From assembly GCA_002786025.1 (NCBI GenBank), contig NHNW01000008.1, positions 806,001 to 870,000 of the forward strand: DNA of 64,000 nucleotides, read 5' to 3'. The notes below the pieces were generated by a model. The model searched no databases, was not told where the DNA came from, and saw only the letters and a program-made list of their open reading frames with translations. Below are positions 30,897-41,287 of the stretch, piece by piece (positions within the stretch are counted from its first letter, which is position 1; every line of letters begins with the position of its first letter). Source of the DNA: Zasmidium citrigriseum (lineage: Eukaryota > Ascomycota > Dothideomycetes > Mycosphaerellales > Mycosphaerellaceae). The position numbers and the translations under genes are program-made.

Positions 30897-32030
30897 CTAC
30901 GCCGCAACTTTGGTCTTCTTCTTCGTGACCGTCGCCGCACCATCCTTGCTCTTCCTCTTCGTCCTCACCTCCTTGGTCGTCACTTTCTTCGCCTCCTTAT
31001 CAGCCTTGATGACTTTTTGGACTTCCTCCTCAACACCTGGCGCAACCTCACTCTTCTTCCCCTCAATCAACATTACCCCCTCCTCCTCAGCACCACCCTC
31101 CACATCCCCACCCTCAATAGCCTTGGCCTTCTTCGCCACATCCTTCACACTCCTCAACCCAGGCATCTCATACTCATACCCCATCTCCTTCATCTTATCC
31201 TTCTTCTCCTCCCGCCTCTTCAACTCCTTCTTCGCCCTCCTCTCCCAACCTTCTCTCTCCATGCCCTTCCGCATTCTCGTGCCCTCAATCTTACCCCTCG
31301 GCCTCACCTTGCCGTCCTTCTTCATATTCTTCGGCACTTTGAACATCGCATCCTTGACCTGCTCCGCTGGCACTGTTCGCACTTGCAGAATGTGTCCGAA
31401 CAGCAGGTACTTGTCCATCGTCCTCGCCACAATATCCGCAACAGCCGCCGAAGCAAACTCGACGAAAGCGTTGTGTTTCGATTTGCCAGTCTTCTTATTC
31501 CGCGCCAGACGCAGACGGCTTATTTCGCCGAACTGCGAGAAGTACGCCGTCATTTGGGACTCATGGAAACCGTGTGGGATGCGCCCGACGTAGATGACTC
31601 CGGGAGTAGACTCAGGGTCGTCACTCTTCTGGGCTTCTTTCAGTTGCTTCTGCACCTCTTTCGACTTCGGCGCAGAGGGCAGTTTGGCGACATCGAGACC
31701 ACCTTCTTCATCGTCGGAGTTTTCGTCCTCACTGCTAGAGAAGCCTGCGAGCAGAGCGGCGGTTTGGTCGGCGGTGAGTTCTGCGCCGCCGTTGTCGGAG
31801 TCGTTGTCGGAGATGCCGTTGAATTCTTCCTCTGCCTCCACGACTGGCTTCGTCTTCTTTGAAGTCTTGCTCTTCTTTGCTTTGGGTTCCTCGGCCTCGA
31901 CTTTGCTCTTCTTCAATGCGGATTTGAGCGGTGCGGGTTTCTCGGCGGATTTGGTCGTTTTGGCTTTTTTCGCGGCGGGGACGATGTTGTCGCCGGATTT
32001 GCGCTTCTTCGTCTTGATATCGGTGGACAT
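30897..32030 (-). CDS. nop15: Nop15-type nucleolar RRM protein (60S ribosome biogenesis)
   Basis: Intronless, 377 residues. The first 60 residues are Lys-rich (KTKKRKS, AAKKAKTTK) and act as nucleolar/nuclear targeting; an acidic stretch follows (SEDENSDDEEGG). One RRM lies at about 143-222 with RNP2 IYVGRIP and RNP1 KHNAFVEF; the linking phrase HGFHESQMTAYFSQFG is characteristic of Nop15/NIFK. After the RRM come MFKVPKNMKKDGKVRPRG and a long basic helix (RRAKKELKRREEKKDKMKEM). Yeast Nop15 binds near ITS2 of pre-rRNA and is needed for its processing and 60S assembly. The C-terminal 100 residues are lysine-rich and variable. Confidence 0.92.
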   Translation of the reverse strand: MSTDIKTKKRKSGDNIVPAAKKAKTTKSAEKPAPLKSALKKSKVEAEEPKAKKSKTSKKTKPVVEAEEEFNGISDNDSDNGGAELTADQTAALLAGFSSSEDENSDDEEGGLDVAKLPSAPKSKEVQKQLKEAQKSDDPESTPGVIYVGRIPHGFHESQMTAYFSQFGEISRLRLARNKKTGKSKHNAFVEFASAAVADIVARTMDKYLLFGHILQVRTVPAEQVKDAMFKVPKNMKKDGKVRPRGKIEGTRMRKGMEREGWERRAKKELKRREEKKDKMKEMGYEYEMPGLRSVKDVAKKAKAIEGGDVEGGAEEEGVMLIEGKKSEVAPGVEEEVQKVIKADKEAKKVTTKEVRTKRKSKDGAATVTKKKTKVAA

Positions 32031-32316
32031 GGTGGGGATGTTGGGGGTTTGTGATGTAGTTGTGCGGAGGTTGGAGCTTGAGTTTGGGAACTTTTTTCAG
32101 ATGGAGGTGGACGGGATGGGCCGCGAAAAGTGGGGCCACGACTGCACTTCGCAGTCTGCGAGACCTCCACCCACCTGCTTTGCCCAAACATCACTGAAAA
32201 TTAATACGATACTATAGCTATTCAATTGCATCGAACTTTCATTATGGATTACATTGTTCATCACGTATCCGTGGTTGTCCACCTCGTTCTGTTCACCCTC
32301 CAAGCCCCTTCTCCAT

Positions 32317-33945
32317 CTATGCAATGATGAGCTGCTTCTCCTTCTTCAACTGCCTCACGGCATCCGTCGAGATGTTCAGCACCTGCGACACAAGCGGTAC
32401 TGGTGTCAAAGCGAGCCACTGAGTCAAAGAGATATCTGCGATGCGATCGGCCTTGAAGATCTCAATCCACACCAAGTCGGTATCATTCGACGTGTTGAGG
32501 ACGTAATGGCCTGAGTTGTCTGGGAAGACGGCAGTATCGCCAGCACTGAAGTCGAACGTGCGTGCAGCGGCGCCACCGATGAACACGGTAGCGCGGGCTT
32601 GGCCTTGAAGGAAGTAGACCCATTCCTCAGCCTGTGGCATGTCAGTCTTCTGGATCACGAAATCGTTGGGCGACTTTGGGTGACACTCACTGTTGGATGC
32701 CAGTGCAGCTCACGAAGACCACCAGGCTTGATGGTGACAACAGAAGCCGCGATTGTGGTGGAGATCGAGAAGCTGCGGGAGTCGAAGATCTGGATGGTAC
32801 CGCCGCCGCCAGGAGCTTCGATGGGCTGGACATCGCCGTGTCGAATCACATAAGATCCGTTGCCCTCGAGCTTACCATAAGGGCTGTCAATGCCTTCATC
32901 GCTCGCCTCTCCGCTGGGACTGGGCGCGATGTATGGGTTCGGCGAGGGGACGCTGTCGAACAGAGATGCATTCACACCTGATGCATGGTCAGCATGTCAA
33001 CTACACAACACCCGGGACTATATCACGAACCGAAGTTCTTCGCCAGGATGTCCTTGGGAGTATGCGAAATCCAGTCATCAACCATGAAAGTGGTGCCACT
33101 TGCATCGAAATCTCCATCGTCGAAGACAAGCAGGTACTCGTTATCATCATCCAACCCTTGGATGGCATGGGCAGCTCCTTTGGGGAAATACCAGATGTCG
33201 CCAACTTCGAGAACTTCCCACTGGTTCTTGCCATCCTCATCCACGGCACTGACGGCAACGCGGCCGGCGTACACAAAGCCCCATTCAGCCTGCGATTTCA
33301 TTAGACACGAGTCATCGGGGCATTATGGACATCCAAACGTACGACTCTGTGCCAGTGTAGCTCACGAATAGCACCCTTCTTCAAATGCTGTTGAGCGCCA
33401 GAGATATCCTGACTCGCGGGCAAGTCCGTGACGACCTGCTCCCTGACCCAGCCACCCTTCAAAAGACGAGTCTTCGAATCAGAGAAGCGCCACTTCAGGT
33501 TCACGACCGTGCCTGCATCGGTGGACTCTTGACCTAGGTTGCTGGGGTTCTGGATGTCGATGCCTGGGTTCGTGCCACCTGCCAATCGTCAGAGAGATGC
33601 AGCTACAAGTCATCCGAAGCTCTTCATACCCGAGAATGGAGCTCCCTTGCCGCTGGCGTTACTGTACGGCTGGCCCTCATCGAATGACGGCTTGGCATAG
33701 CCCTCTTGATTTGTGTCTGGGGCACCTAAAGCAGCTTCATCTGGCTGGTACTGGTTGTTACTCTGGCGCTTCACGACCGGCGTGTAGTCAACGCGGAGAT
33801 GCTTCGAGTCGCGTTTCGAAGGAATGGAACCCTGGAACCTCTTTGCTGCTTTCGTCTGGCTTTCGGTAGGGACCAGTGGCTTCGCAAGGGCCTCAATGGC
33901 GTTGAACGCAACAGCGCCCACCAGTAACTGAGAAAGCAGCTTCAT
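32317..33945 (-). CDS. Secreted bicupin, oxalate decarboxylase/oxalate oxidase family
   Basis: Five exons: 33945-33630, 33578-33343, 33289-33031, 32977-32691 and 32631-32317, with introns of 51-59 bp. The product is 470 residues with a signal peptide (MKLLSQLLVGAVAFNAIEAL). Both cupins keep their Mn ligands: H180, H182, E186, H225 and H362, H364, E369, H408, with the same spacing as the Bacillus decarboxylase OxdC. Arg177 matches the essential Arg92 of OxdC. The active-site lid, SENST in OxdC with catalytic Glu162, reads DASGT here (residues 246-250), so Glu162 is replaced by Ala247. A DASN lid is known to turn OxdC into an oxalate oxidase. I therefore infer oxalate oxidation to CO2 and H2O2 rather than decarboxylation; the family call is firm, the reaction is not. 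Confidence 0.93.
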
Positions 33946-36701
33946 CTTGAATTTTTGAGAGCTATTGAGCCGGGAGCTTCACGCGTGAGCATCGACGCGG
34001 GCAGCTACATCCTTTTGAAGCAACACCAAATCACGCTCCTCGGCTAGTAGAAACAATCGTCATTATCGATAGCGGTCAAAATCGCGCTTGTGAGCACGAG
34101 ATCATCGCAATGGCTGGTGCGATCAACCGGCTGAGAGGAACAGTCTTCGATCGACCATCTCCGGCAACACATGGCTCCTTCGACTGCCTCCTCATAGATG
34201 ATCAGATTGCAGATCCGCCCTCCAACAACACCACCACTGCAGCCAAGACTCCCCAAACAACAAACCGTGCGATCGCAAACACGAATCAGGCTGCCCACTC
34301 AAGCATTCAACAAGTCTAGTCTTGATCACGCCTTGAACGCCCGGATGTCGCCTTGTCGCACAGAAGGCTGGGCAAAAGCTGGGCATACATACCGTTCGAA
34401 CCACAAGAGTTGCAAGAGGTCTATTATGCTAATAGTCATTGGAATAGGGAGGTTGATCGTCGAGACTTGCAATATATAAGGTTCATTGCGCCATGGCTTG
34501 GCGAAGTGAGGTGTGTCCGAATGCGGTAATACTGGACTTCAGGCGTTGGCTGGTGGGGATGCAGCGAGCATTTATGGGACACACTTCAGCTTCCGAATGT
34601 TGCGCTGCAATATGCTGCCAAGCTCTGTGGTCAAATCTTGATGATGTTGTTGCTGGGACTTGTCGGGTCGGGTCACTGAATGGATTGACCTTGCAGTCGT
34701 AGCGATAAATTGACGACACGAGCTTTCGATTAGGGTCGCAGAACTCATTCTCCTCGAGCATCAACGGTCTGACATTCGCCCGTCGCTCGAATAGCGATGC
34801 CTCAAGGTCAACAAGCTTCGACTGCATGTCCTGGGAACCGCGAAAGCCGCCTTAAGGGCGCAGATGTTGTCTCCATTTGATCATGCACCGCAACCGCCTG
34901 CTGCGTCCCGACAGTCTCCAAAGACTATTGGAGAGCCCTACACTAAGTTTGAGCGCCTGGAGATATCATGGCGCCATGGATGTAACTCTGTCGTTAAGCT
35001 TACTTGGCGGCCCTTGTTTCGGACGAGCTTCATGTCGGCCTAAGTCGCTGTTTTTATGGCGTAAACGATGGGCCGGGCCGACAGACAGCTTTCCCCAAGG
35101 ACCACGGTCTCTAGAACCAGGTATCGACGGATTGCACCTCCGTGATGCTCTGGATAGACGCCAGATATCCGGGTATGGCCATTCCAATACTCACAGCCAG
35201 AGTCCTCCTCGCCGAACTCGCCAGCGAACTTATCCTAGGTGAGTTTGGGTGCGTCTGGCTGAGAAGGATCTCATGCAGGCAGACGAAGTAGGTAGGCCAT
35301 CAGACTGCAAACTGCAAGCGCTCCGGTCGATCACATCCAGGATGGATCCTCTCTAGTTCGGCTCGGCGCATGCTGTCACGTGTGCTAAGCAGGGTCCTAG
35401 GCCTAGCCTGAGTGTTCAATGCCGTCTCTCGGATGATATGCGCTTGCGGGATCCAACTCTGGGTGAGTGAATCCCGGATGTCGATGCAGTCTTGTATACC
35501 AGATCGAGAAGAGATTTCCTTGAGGTCCTTTGCTGCCATTAACGGGTCTCCAAGTCTTCGACATCTTACCACTGGTAGCAAGTGTCGGCGGAGATACTCA
35601 ACACAGCACAAGCCACTGAACGCCATGGCCGGGACTTCTGCATTAAATTGTCGGCAAGAAGCTTGGGAGCGCTTCGCTCTATCTAACTTCGGTCCAGGAA
35701 GAGGGCCCACAGGGTACCTGACGATTGTGGGCCAGCGGCACATCTGCAGAACACTCTTGTTGATCACTTTGGCCCCAGGGTCCGGGTCGAAGGTGCATTG
35801 TCGTCAAGAGGCAGTCGTCTGTGAACCCCAACATTGTTGCCTCACTTCGAGACTGCATCGCGTTGCTGTGATTCTTCTCTTCCCTGTCCGGTACGGGATG
35901 AGTTGACGCCCTCGCCTCCAGACCGAACAAATCCCGTTGACCAGGCTTCGCCAACTGATGCACCCAGTCAGTCAATGTCGCCATACTGACCAAGCCTTGT
36001 TACAACAGCCCGACATGTATGCCAAGATACTACTTCCTTCTGTCTTGGGTCGTCGAGCCAACACATACGACGATCATCTGCCCTTCCTGGATGTCCTCAA
36101 AGGGACCATCTCGCCTTGGACTCGCTCCAGCATGACCTTTTCCTCACCAGTGGCACTTGGCGCATCCGGATTCGATTGTGTATGCGTCGATCCTGGTGTC
36201 CTTCGAAGGCCGGACGGTGAGATTACCAGGTTCGAGCTCGTGCATATGCACTCTTTTGCAGCATCTACTGTTGACTACACTGCATTGCCTGTCGATCGCT
36301 CATCTGGCACATGCCTAATTCTTCCTTCCAGGTGCTCCGAAGTAGCCAACTGCCTCGGGTTGGACCCGGCAGCAGAGACTATCGAATTCTGTTTCGCTCC
36401 CACTGGGTCGCCATTGGCTATGTTCTCGCTTCGTTGTATGCAGTGGGTTCTGCAAGAGCCTTCATTCCTCTCATCCTGGACCAACGGAGATTCAAGGTAG
36501 CATTGGGGGTTGGTGTGTGCGGCATGGAGTATCAGAGGCCATCGTACGGGATGGCGCGCAAGAGATGGTGGTGTCGAATGCGGAATCGCGAGCAGAGAGG
36601 GCAGCCCGGTCAAACATAAATACCAGCTTCAGGGACCTCAAACTTGCTCATTCCAGCTCATTCGCTCTCAGCATTCTCAACCCTCTCGCATCTTGGCAAG
36701 G
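33946..36701. other. Gene-poor region, 2.75 kb
   Basis: No gene is supported. Possible relics are a minus-strand frame at 35767-35300 containing SCRQFNAEVPAMAFSG, reminiscent of fungal F-box-like/2EXR proteins, and a plus-strand frame at 35937-36500 with no domain. A TATA box (AATATATAAGG) at 34471-34482 is followed by a 69-codon frame too close to it to be convincing. ATAAATA near 36615 lies about 85 bp before the next gene and is its likely TATA element. Confidence 0.4.
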
Positions 36702-38123
36702 ATGTCTCTTTCCAAGCTCGCCTTCGTTGGCTTTACTGCTCTTGCCGCTGCTCTTCCCAAATCTGATGCACCCACCAAGCGTCAGATCTCCCTTCCTCCC
36801 CTTATTCCAACCATTCCAGGTGTCACCGAGCCACTGAGCAGCAATGCACCACCTCTTCCCATCCTCCAGGTGCCAACTCCAGCACTGCCTGAGGTGCCAT
36901 ACACGCCATCCAACATCAGGCCAAAGAAGATTGGTTACTTCGCCACCGCCTCTGGTGACAACATGCACTCCGACTTCCTGGCCTCTTTCTCCCTCGACGA
37001 CGACACCTTCGGCACCTTGCTTCGACTCGTCCCCATCAAATCCTCCGGCAACAGCCCGCATCACTCAGGCGTCTCCCACGACGGCAAGTCGCTTTGGTTC
37101 GGCGGCCTCCTCTCTCTCCTGAAGACCCAAGACACCGGATACTACTTCGACACCTCCGACCCCTACAATCCAACCTTCGCAAAAAGCGACAGAGCAACCC
37201 TCTCCTCCATCGCCGACGAAGTTCGGCCCAAGCCCGACGGGGGTTTCTTTTTCACATACATGGGCTCCGCCGTAGGAACCTCCCCAGGCCGTCTCGTCGA
37301 AACAGATGCAAACTACAACATTATCCACCAATGGCCCGAAGACGTCGAAGGTACATTGAACATCCTCGGCGAGCAATTCAACCCGCACGGCCTGACGATT
37401 GACTTCGAGAACGGCCACATCATAACCTCAGATTTCATCGTCCCGGCTTCCATCCTCAAACCCACTGTCGGAAAAATCAGCGCCAATACTCTCCGCCTCT
37501 GGGATCTCAAAAGCCGTAAAATCGTCAACACACTCACCATCCCCGACGGCGGCGGCATCCAAGACGTGAAGTTCATTCCCAACCAAAAGACCCCCATCGC
37601 CCTCGCCACAGCCGTCCACCTCGGCCAAGTCTGGGCCATCTACCCGGAAGAGAAAGACTCCAACGGCAAGCCAGGTCGTATAGTCCCCTTCATCGACCTC
37701 GGCAAAAAAGCCCGCGATAATACCGCCATCCTGGTCGAATACACCGCGGACGGGAAGTACGCGTACTTCACCTGCACGACGTCGAATCATATCGCGCAGT
37801 ATGATATTTCCGATCTGAATAACCCGAAACGTCTTGATGACCCGGACGAGGACCATCCGATCCTTGGCCCGCATTATATCAAGGTGACGCCGGATCAGAA
37901 GCATGTTGTGGTGACCGATTACTTCGTCCAGACCGGCGACATTGGGCTGATCAACACTCCGTCTGATTACAAGGCGCAGTATATCGACATCAATCCCGAT
38001 GGAACGCTGCATTTCAACCGGACGATCAACTTCCCGAAGATCTTTGAGAATCGTGGTGGAGCGAAGCCGCATTCTGCTGTTGTTTTCGATCTTACGGATC
38101 CGAATGCTCCGGTCTATTACTAG
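36702..38123 (+). CDS. Secreted selenium-binding-protein-like (methanethiol oxidase family) protein
   Basis: Intronless; ATG 36702 is chosen because it gives a signal peptide (MSLSKLAFVGFTALAAALP) and follows a TATA-like ATAAATA by about 85 bp. The product is 473 residues. After a Pro-rich linker (about 30-65) comes a beta-propeller like SBP56: SPHHSGVSHDGKSLWFGG, FNPHGLTIDFENGHIITSDF, TLRLWDLKSRKIVNTL, NHIAQYDISDLNNPKRL, and a final GGAKPHSAVVFDL. Human SELENBP1 is a copper-dependent methanethiol oxidase making formaldehyde, H2S and H2O2. Most family members are cytosolic; a secreted version is unusual. His residues that could bind metal (PHHSG, NPHG, PHYIK, KPHSA) are retained, but activity is inferred only. 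Confidence 0.82.
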   Translation: MSLSKLAFVGFTALAAALPKSDAPTKRQISLPPLIPTIPGVTEPLSSNAPPLPILQVPTPALPEVPYTPSNIRPKKIGYFATASGDNMHSDFLASFSLDDDTFGTLLRLVPIKSSGNSPHHSGVSHDGKSLWFGGLLSLLKTQDTGYYFDTSDPYNPTFAKSDRATLSSIADEVRPKPDGGFFFTYMGSAVGTSPGRLVETDANYNIIHQWPEDVEGTLNILGEQFNPHGLTIDFENGHIITSDFIVPASILKPTVGKISANTLRLWDLKSRKIVNTLTIPDGGGIQDVKFIPNQKTPIALATAVHLGQVWAIYPEEKDSNGKPGRIVPFIDLGKKARDNTAILVEYTADGKYAYFTCTTSNHIAQYDISDLNNPKRLDDPDEDHPILGPHYIKVTPDQKHVVVTDYFVQTGDIGLINTPSDYKAQYIDINPDGTLHFNRTINFPKIFENRGGAKPHSAVVFDLTDPNAPVYY

Positions 38124-38346
38124 GTCAGCATTGTCGTGATTGCAGCCTGTGGAGGGATCAGCCGTCTGGGAGAATAAGATTGGATAGAGCACGCTCGCTC
38201 GGAAATGTTTTGTTGAGAGATAGTATATGCTGACACGAGATAAATGCAATGCGAGAAACAAGGACAGAAATCAAAGAGATTCAAAACAGTACCATCAAGT
38301 CTCCGTTGCCTCGTCTCCGTTGCCTCGTCGCAGTCAGTCTCGTCCC

Positions 38347-39076
38347 CTAGTTACAGGCAAGAATTCCAGCCTGACTCTGAAAATCATCCGGATCAACCAC
38401 AGTATACTTATGTCCCGGACAAACATCAATCCCGCAATCCTTAGCCCCCGCCCTGAGGACCTTACTCCCAAGCCTGTAAAGCTGAGCAGACTCACCCGCC
38501 GCCTCGCCAACATACGGGATTAGATAAGAGGCGTACATGGCGGTATCGTAGACAGCGTCGTTGACGGCAAGACAGATGGCATCGCCCAAACCGAGCAACA
38601 TTTCTTCAACTTCGTCGGATTTGTAGCAGAGACATTGGCCGACCGCGTTGTCGAGGGATACGCCTGGCGGGGTGGAGATTTCGCAGGTTACGCCCCAGCC
38701 GGTTGGGGAGCCCATTTTGCCTTGGCACCAGGAGTTGCAGTCCCAGCTGTCTTTGCAGCTGTGAGGTTTGTTAGTTGTCTGTCTGTCTTGAAGATGATGA
38801 GACGAAGACTTACGTCACGACTCCGCTGTTGTGGTTGTCGGCTCTCCATTGCGATTCGGGGGATTGGTCGCCCGTGACAATGGTGGGCTGGGATGCGGCA
38901 GACGAGACCGTGGTCGAAGGGTAAGGTGTGGGCGCAGCGGTGCCATCCGTGCAAGGCATCTGACCCAAGTGGGTTCCGCAGGGGATCTGGCCGATCGGGT
39001 CGATGTCCTGCGGTGCTGGCATGGCGGAGGCCAGGAAAGGGAGGACAGCGGCGGCGGCGAAGATGATAGAATGCAT
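38347..39076 (-). CDS. Secreted cysteine-rich protein, effector candidate
   Basis: Exons 39076-38814 and 38758-38347, with a 55-bp intron (donor GTAAGT, acceptor CTCACAG). The product is 224 residues with a signal peptide (MHSIIFAAAAVLPFLASAMP). The mature protein has 12 cysteines: two in IPCGTHLGQMPC, then a Thr/Ser/Pro-rich linker, then ten in the C-terminal part starting with TCKDSWDCNSWCQGK and ending ILACN. An even number suggests disulfides. No known domain is recognised. Size, secretion and cysteine content fit a fungal effector or cell-surface protein, but there is no evidence of a host target. It converges on the SBP-like gene, 223 bp away. Confidence 0.82.
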
Positions 39077-39790
39077 TGTCAAGAAGTCCCGATGGTCGCG
39101 AAGTGAACGAATCTAGGAAATGAGGAATTACAAAGGAAACAAGGAATCAGATTGGGATTCGATTTGCTGGTTGCGCTTCAAGTTGTTGCTGGTGATGGAG
39201 AAGGGGAAATTGTATAGAGCGATCCTGGTTCTTATAGGCTTCATCGTTAGAACATCGCCGAGTTCTTCGAGACGCACCAATCCGCGCTTTCTCCAAATGC
39301 TCCGAGATATGATGACTGTGTTTCGTTAGTCGGTACAACAATAGAGTCGTGTGGTCTCTCTAGTCGCACATCAGCCATAGTGGTAGTTCAGCTTTCCATC
39401 GGAAGTTCTCCGCAACGGGGCTCAGCCCTCGCTTGAGGTCTTCATAAGCCGGATACGCCAAAAGCGATGTAGCTAGTAAGTATGGCTCAGCAATTGTCTC
39501 TGTAGCGAACTTGAATGTTACTGTCGGTCATCGTTCGCCATGCAGTCTGGCACGTTGGGAGTCGTTCCTGATTGATGAGTGGCTATTTGGCTTCGGCGAG
39601 CGTGAGTCCTATATCCCGACTCAAGCGATGGAAGCTCACATCCGTTGCCATGCTCTGCCAGACGGTCGCTAGTTTAGATTCGTGCTCGCCTGTTGCTGAG
39701 TGGCTCTTCGAGTCCAGAGTGTGTCTGGGTGTGCGTGCGAGGCAGTCGCGGGAGAGAGAAACGAAACTGTGGACTCGACAGCAGTATCCA
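39077..39790. other. Intergenic, 714 bp
   Basis: Promoter of the cysteine-rich gene (39077 upward) and 3' flank of the next F-box gene. No repeat, RNA gene or other coding region is supported. Confidence 0.45.
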
Positions 39791-41287
39791 TCAAGCGTCC
39801 AACGAAGGCATATTTCGCGTAGTAGACACCGATCCATCATCTTGACGCTCCAACAAGACATCCCAATGCCGGAGAAGATTACTTCCCTCTTCGAGCACTG
39901 CCAGTCCAGCAATCCGCACAGTCTTCAGGTCCATCATTCGATCCGTAACCGTCAATGCTCGCACAAACCCAGCCTCCTGTTCCTCTGTCTCACTATAGAT
40001 CTCCGGAGGACCTAACTCTTCCCAGTCGGCAACACGCAAGTGCACGAGAGATGGCGGAAGTGTAAGCTCTATCGGACCTCGTCTGAATTTTGCGAGTCGG
40101 TCTTTCCGAGTCGCTCCACTCTGGTCCACTCCAAAGAGCGCGACGGATGATACGCTCAAAGTCTCCAAGGAGGAGAGCGCTTTCAAATCGCCCAAAGTGG
40201 CATGAGACTCGATATCGCAAGTGTCATAATAGACCTCGGAGACGTCGAGGGTCAGGAACTTCAAGCCCCTTCCATATTCTCGTAGTGCAGAGCCGATGAG
40301 ATCCCATCGGATCTCGCAGTCTCCTTGTGCCGCTGTGCCCCAGCTAACTGAAAGAGACAAAAGCTCAGGACAACAGCGTAGAAGACTCCGTAGACCTGGA
40401 GCATCCACGATCGCGAGATGCAAATCAACCACCTGGAGGCTAGACGGTTGAATGTCGAGTAAAGAACTCTCCAGTCTCTCCTCCAAGATGTGAATTTGAG
40501 CGCCGCGGAGTTCTTTCAGGCTTTTAAGACGGAGGACGTCGTTAAGTGCGGTGATTGGCTCTGTGCCTTTTGTAGGATGATACAACTTGGTGAGCTTCCT
40601 GAGGCGAGATCGAGGGAAACCGGGCTCCTGTGCCTCTGCCGTTGCCATGTTCTGGCTGGCTGCAGCTGCTTGCGCCAGAAATGCATAGGTCCAGCTCTCG
40701 TTGAAGCAAGATGGAAGCGTAAAGCTCAGGCTGTCGAGATACTTGCAGTGCATGAGACAGAAGGCGAAATGAGCATCTTGAAAGCCATTCATGATAGGTC
40801 CTAGTAGTGGCTGTGCACCAACTTCATCGACGACAGATCCGCAAGCCTCCAATGCCCGCTCGAATATAGGCCTCCAGTCTTCGGAAATGGGACGACTGGC
40901 GATGCGTACCCCTGCCTCCCCTTCCACGGTGGAGTGAAATTCGCAAGACTCCACACTAAGCTCCTGAACGAGCGGCGGGTTCTCGTCCGAGCAGGCCAGC
41001 GATTTTGAAAGGTCGACAATGCTGTGACGGAAATCCAGGTCGATTCTGCGGTACAGCACCGGTCGGGCGAGACGAAGGCATTGCTTGCTTACGCGACAAA
41101 TGGCTGCGAGGGTTTTGCGAGCGGTACGAGGCTGGTCGTAGATGTTCTCAAAGTGTTGTGGAGTCAGTAGTTCGATGATGAGTGCGAGAAGCTCTTCGGG
41201 AAGCGGTGGAACTTGTGTTGACGGTGTGATGGTGTTTGCCATCGAGAGGAAGGAGCGGGGTCGTGGGACGGATTTGGTTCTCGCCAT
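39791..41287 (-). CDS. F-box protein with LRR-like C-terminal part
   Basis: Single frame. ATG 41287 (MARTKSVPRP) gives 498 residues; ATG 41242 (MANTITPST) is also plausible. The F-box-like region is PLPEELLALIIELLTPQHFE followed by TLAAICRVSKQCLRLARPVLYRRIDL, a very common fungal F-box pattern. The long C-terminal part has irregular leucine-rich segments (LRKLTKLY, LQVVDLHLAIVDAPGLRSLL, LSSLETLSVSSVALFG, LVHLRVADWEELG) that could form a solenoid for substrate binding. It is not part of the three-gene F-box cluster at 18-23 kb. Likely SCF adaptor; target unknown. Confidence 0.8.
   Translation of the reverse strand: MARTKSVPRPRSFLSMANTITPSTQVPPLPEELLALIIELLTPQHFENIYDQPRTARKTLAAICRVSKQCLRLARPVLYRRIDLDFRHSIVDLSKSLACSDENPPLVQELSVESCEFHSTVEGEAGVRIASRPISEDWRPIFERALEACGSVVDEVGAQPLLGPIMNGFQDAHFAFCLMHCKYLDSLSFTLPSCFNESWTYAFLAQAAAASQNMATAEAQEPGFPRSRLRKLTKLYHPTKGTEPITALNDVLRLKSLKELRGAQIHILEERLESSLLDIQPSSLQVVDLHLAIVDAPGLRSLLRCCPELLSLSVSWGTAAQGDCEIRWDLIGSALREYGRGLKFLTLDVSEVYYDTCDIESHATLGDLKALSSLETLSVSSVALFGVDQSGATRKDRLAKFRRGPIELTLPPSLVHLRVADWEELGPPEIYSETEEQEAGFVRALTVTDRMMDLKTVRIAGLAVLEEGSNLLRHWDVLLERQDDGSVSTTRNMPSLDA

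Noticed and set aside
34493..34702. 69-codon plus-strand frame after a TATA box
   Set aside because: The TATA element is only about 15-20 bp before the ATG, too close for a transcription start, and the peptide resembles nothing known.
35937..36500. 187-codon plus-strand frame
   Set aside because: Overlaps opposing frames, has no domain and lies in the upstream region of the SBP-like gene.
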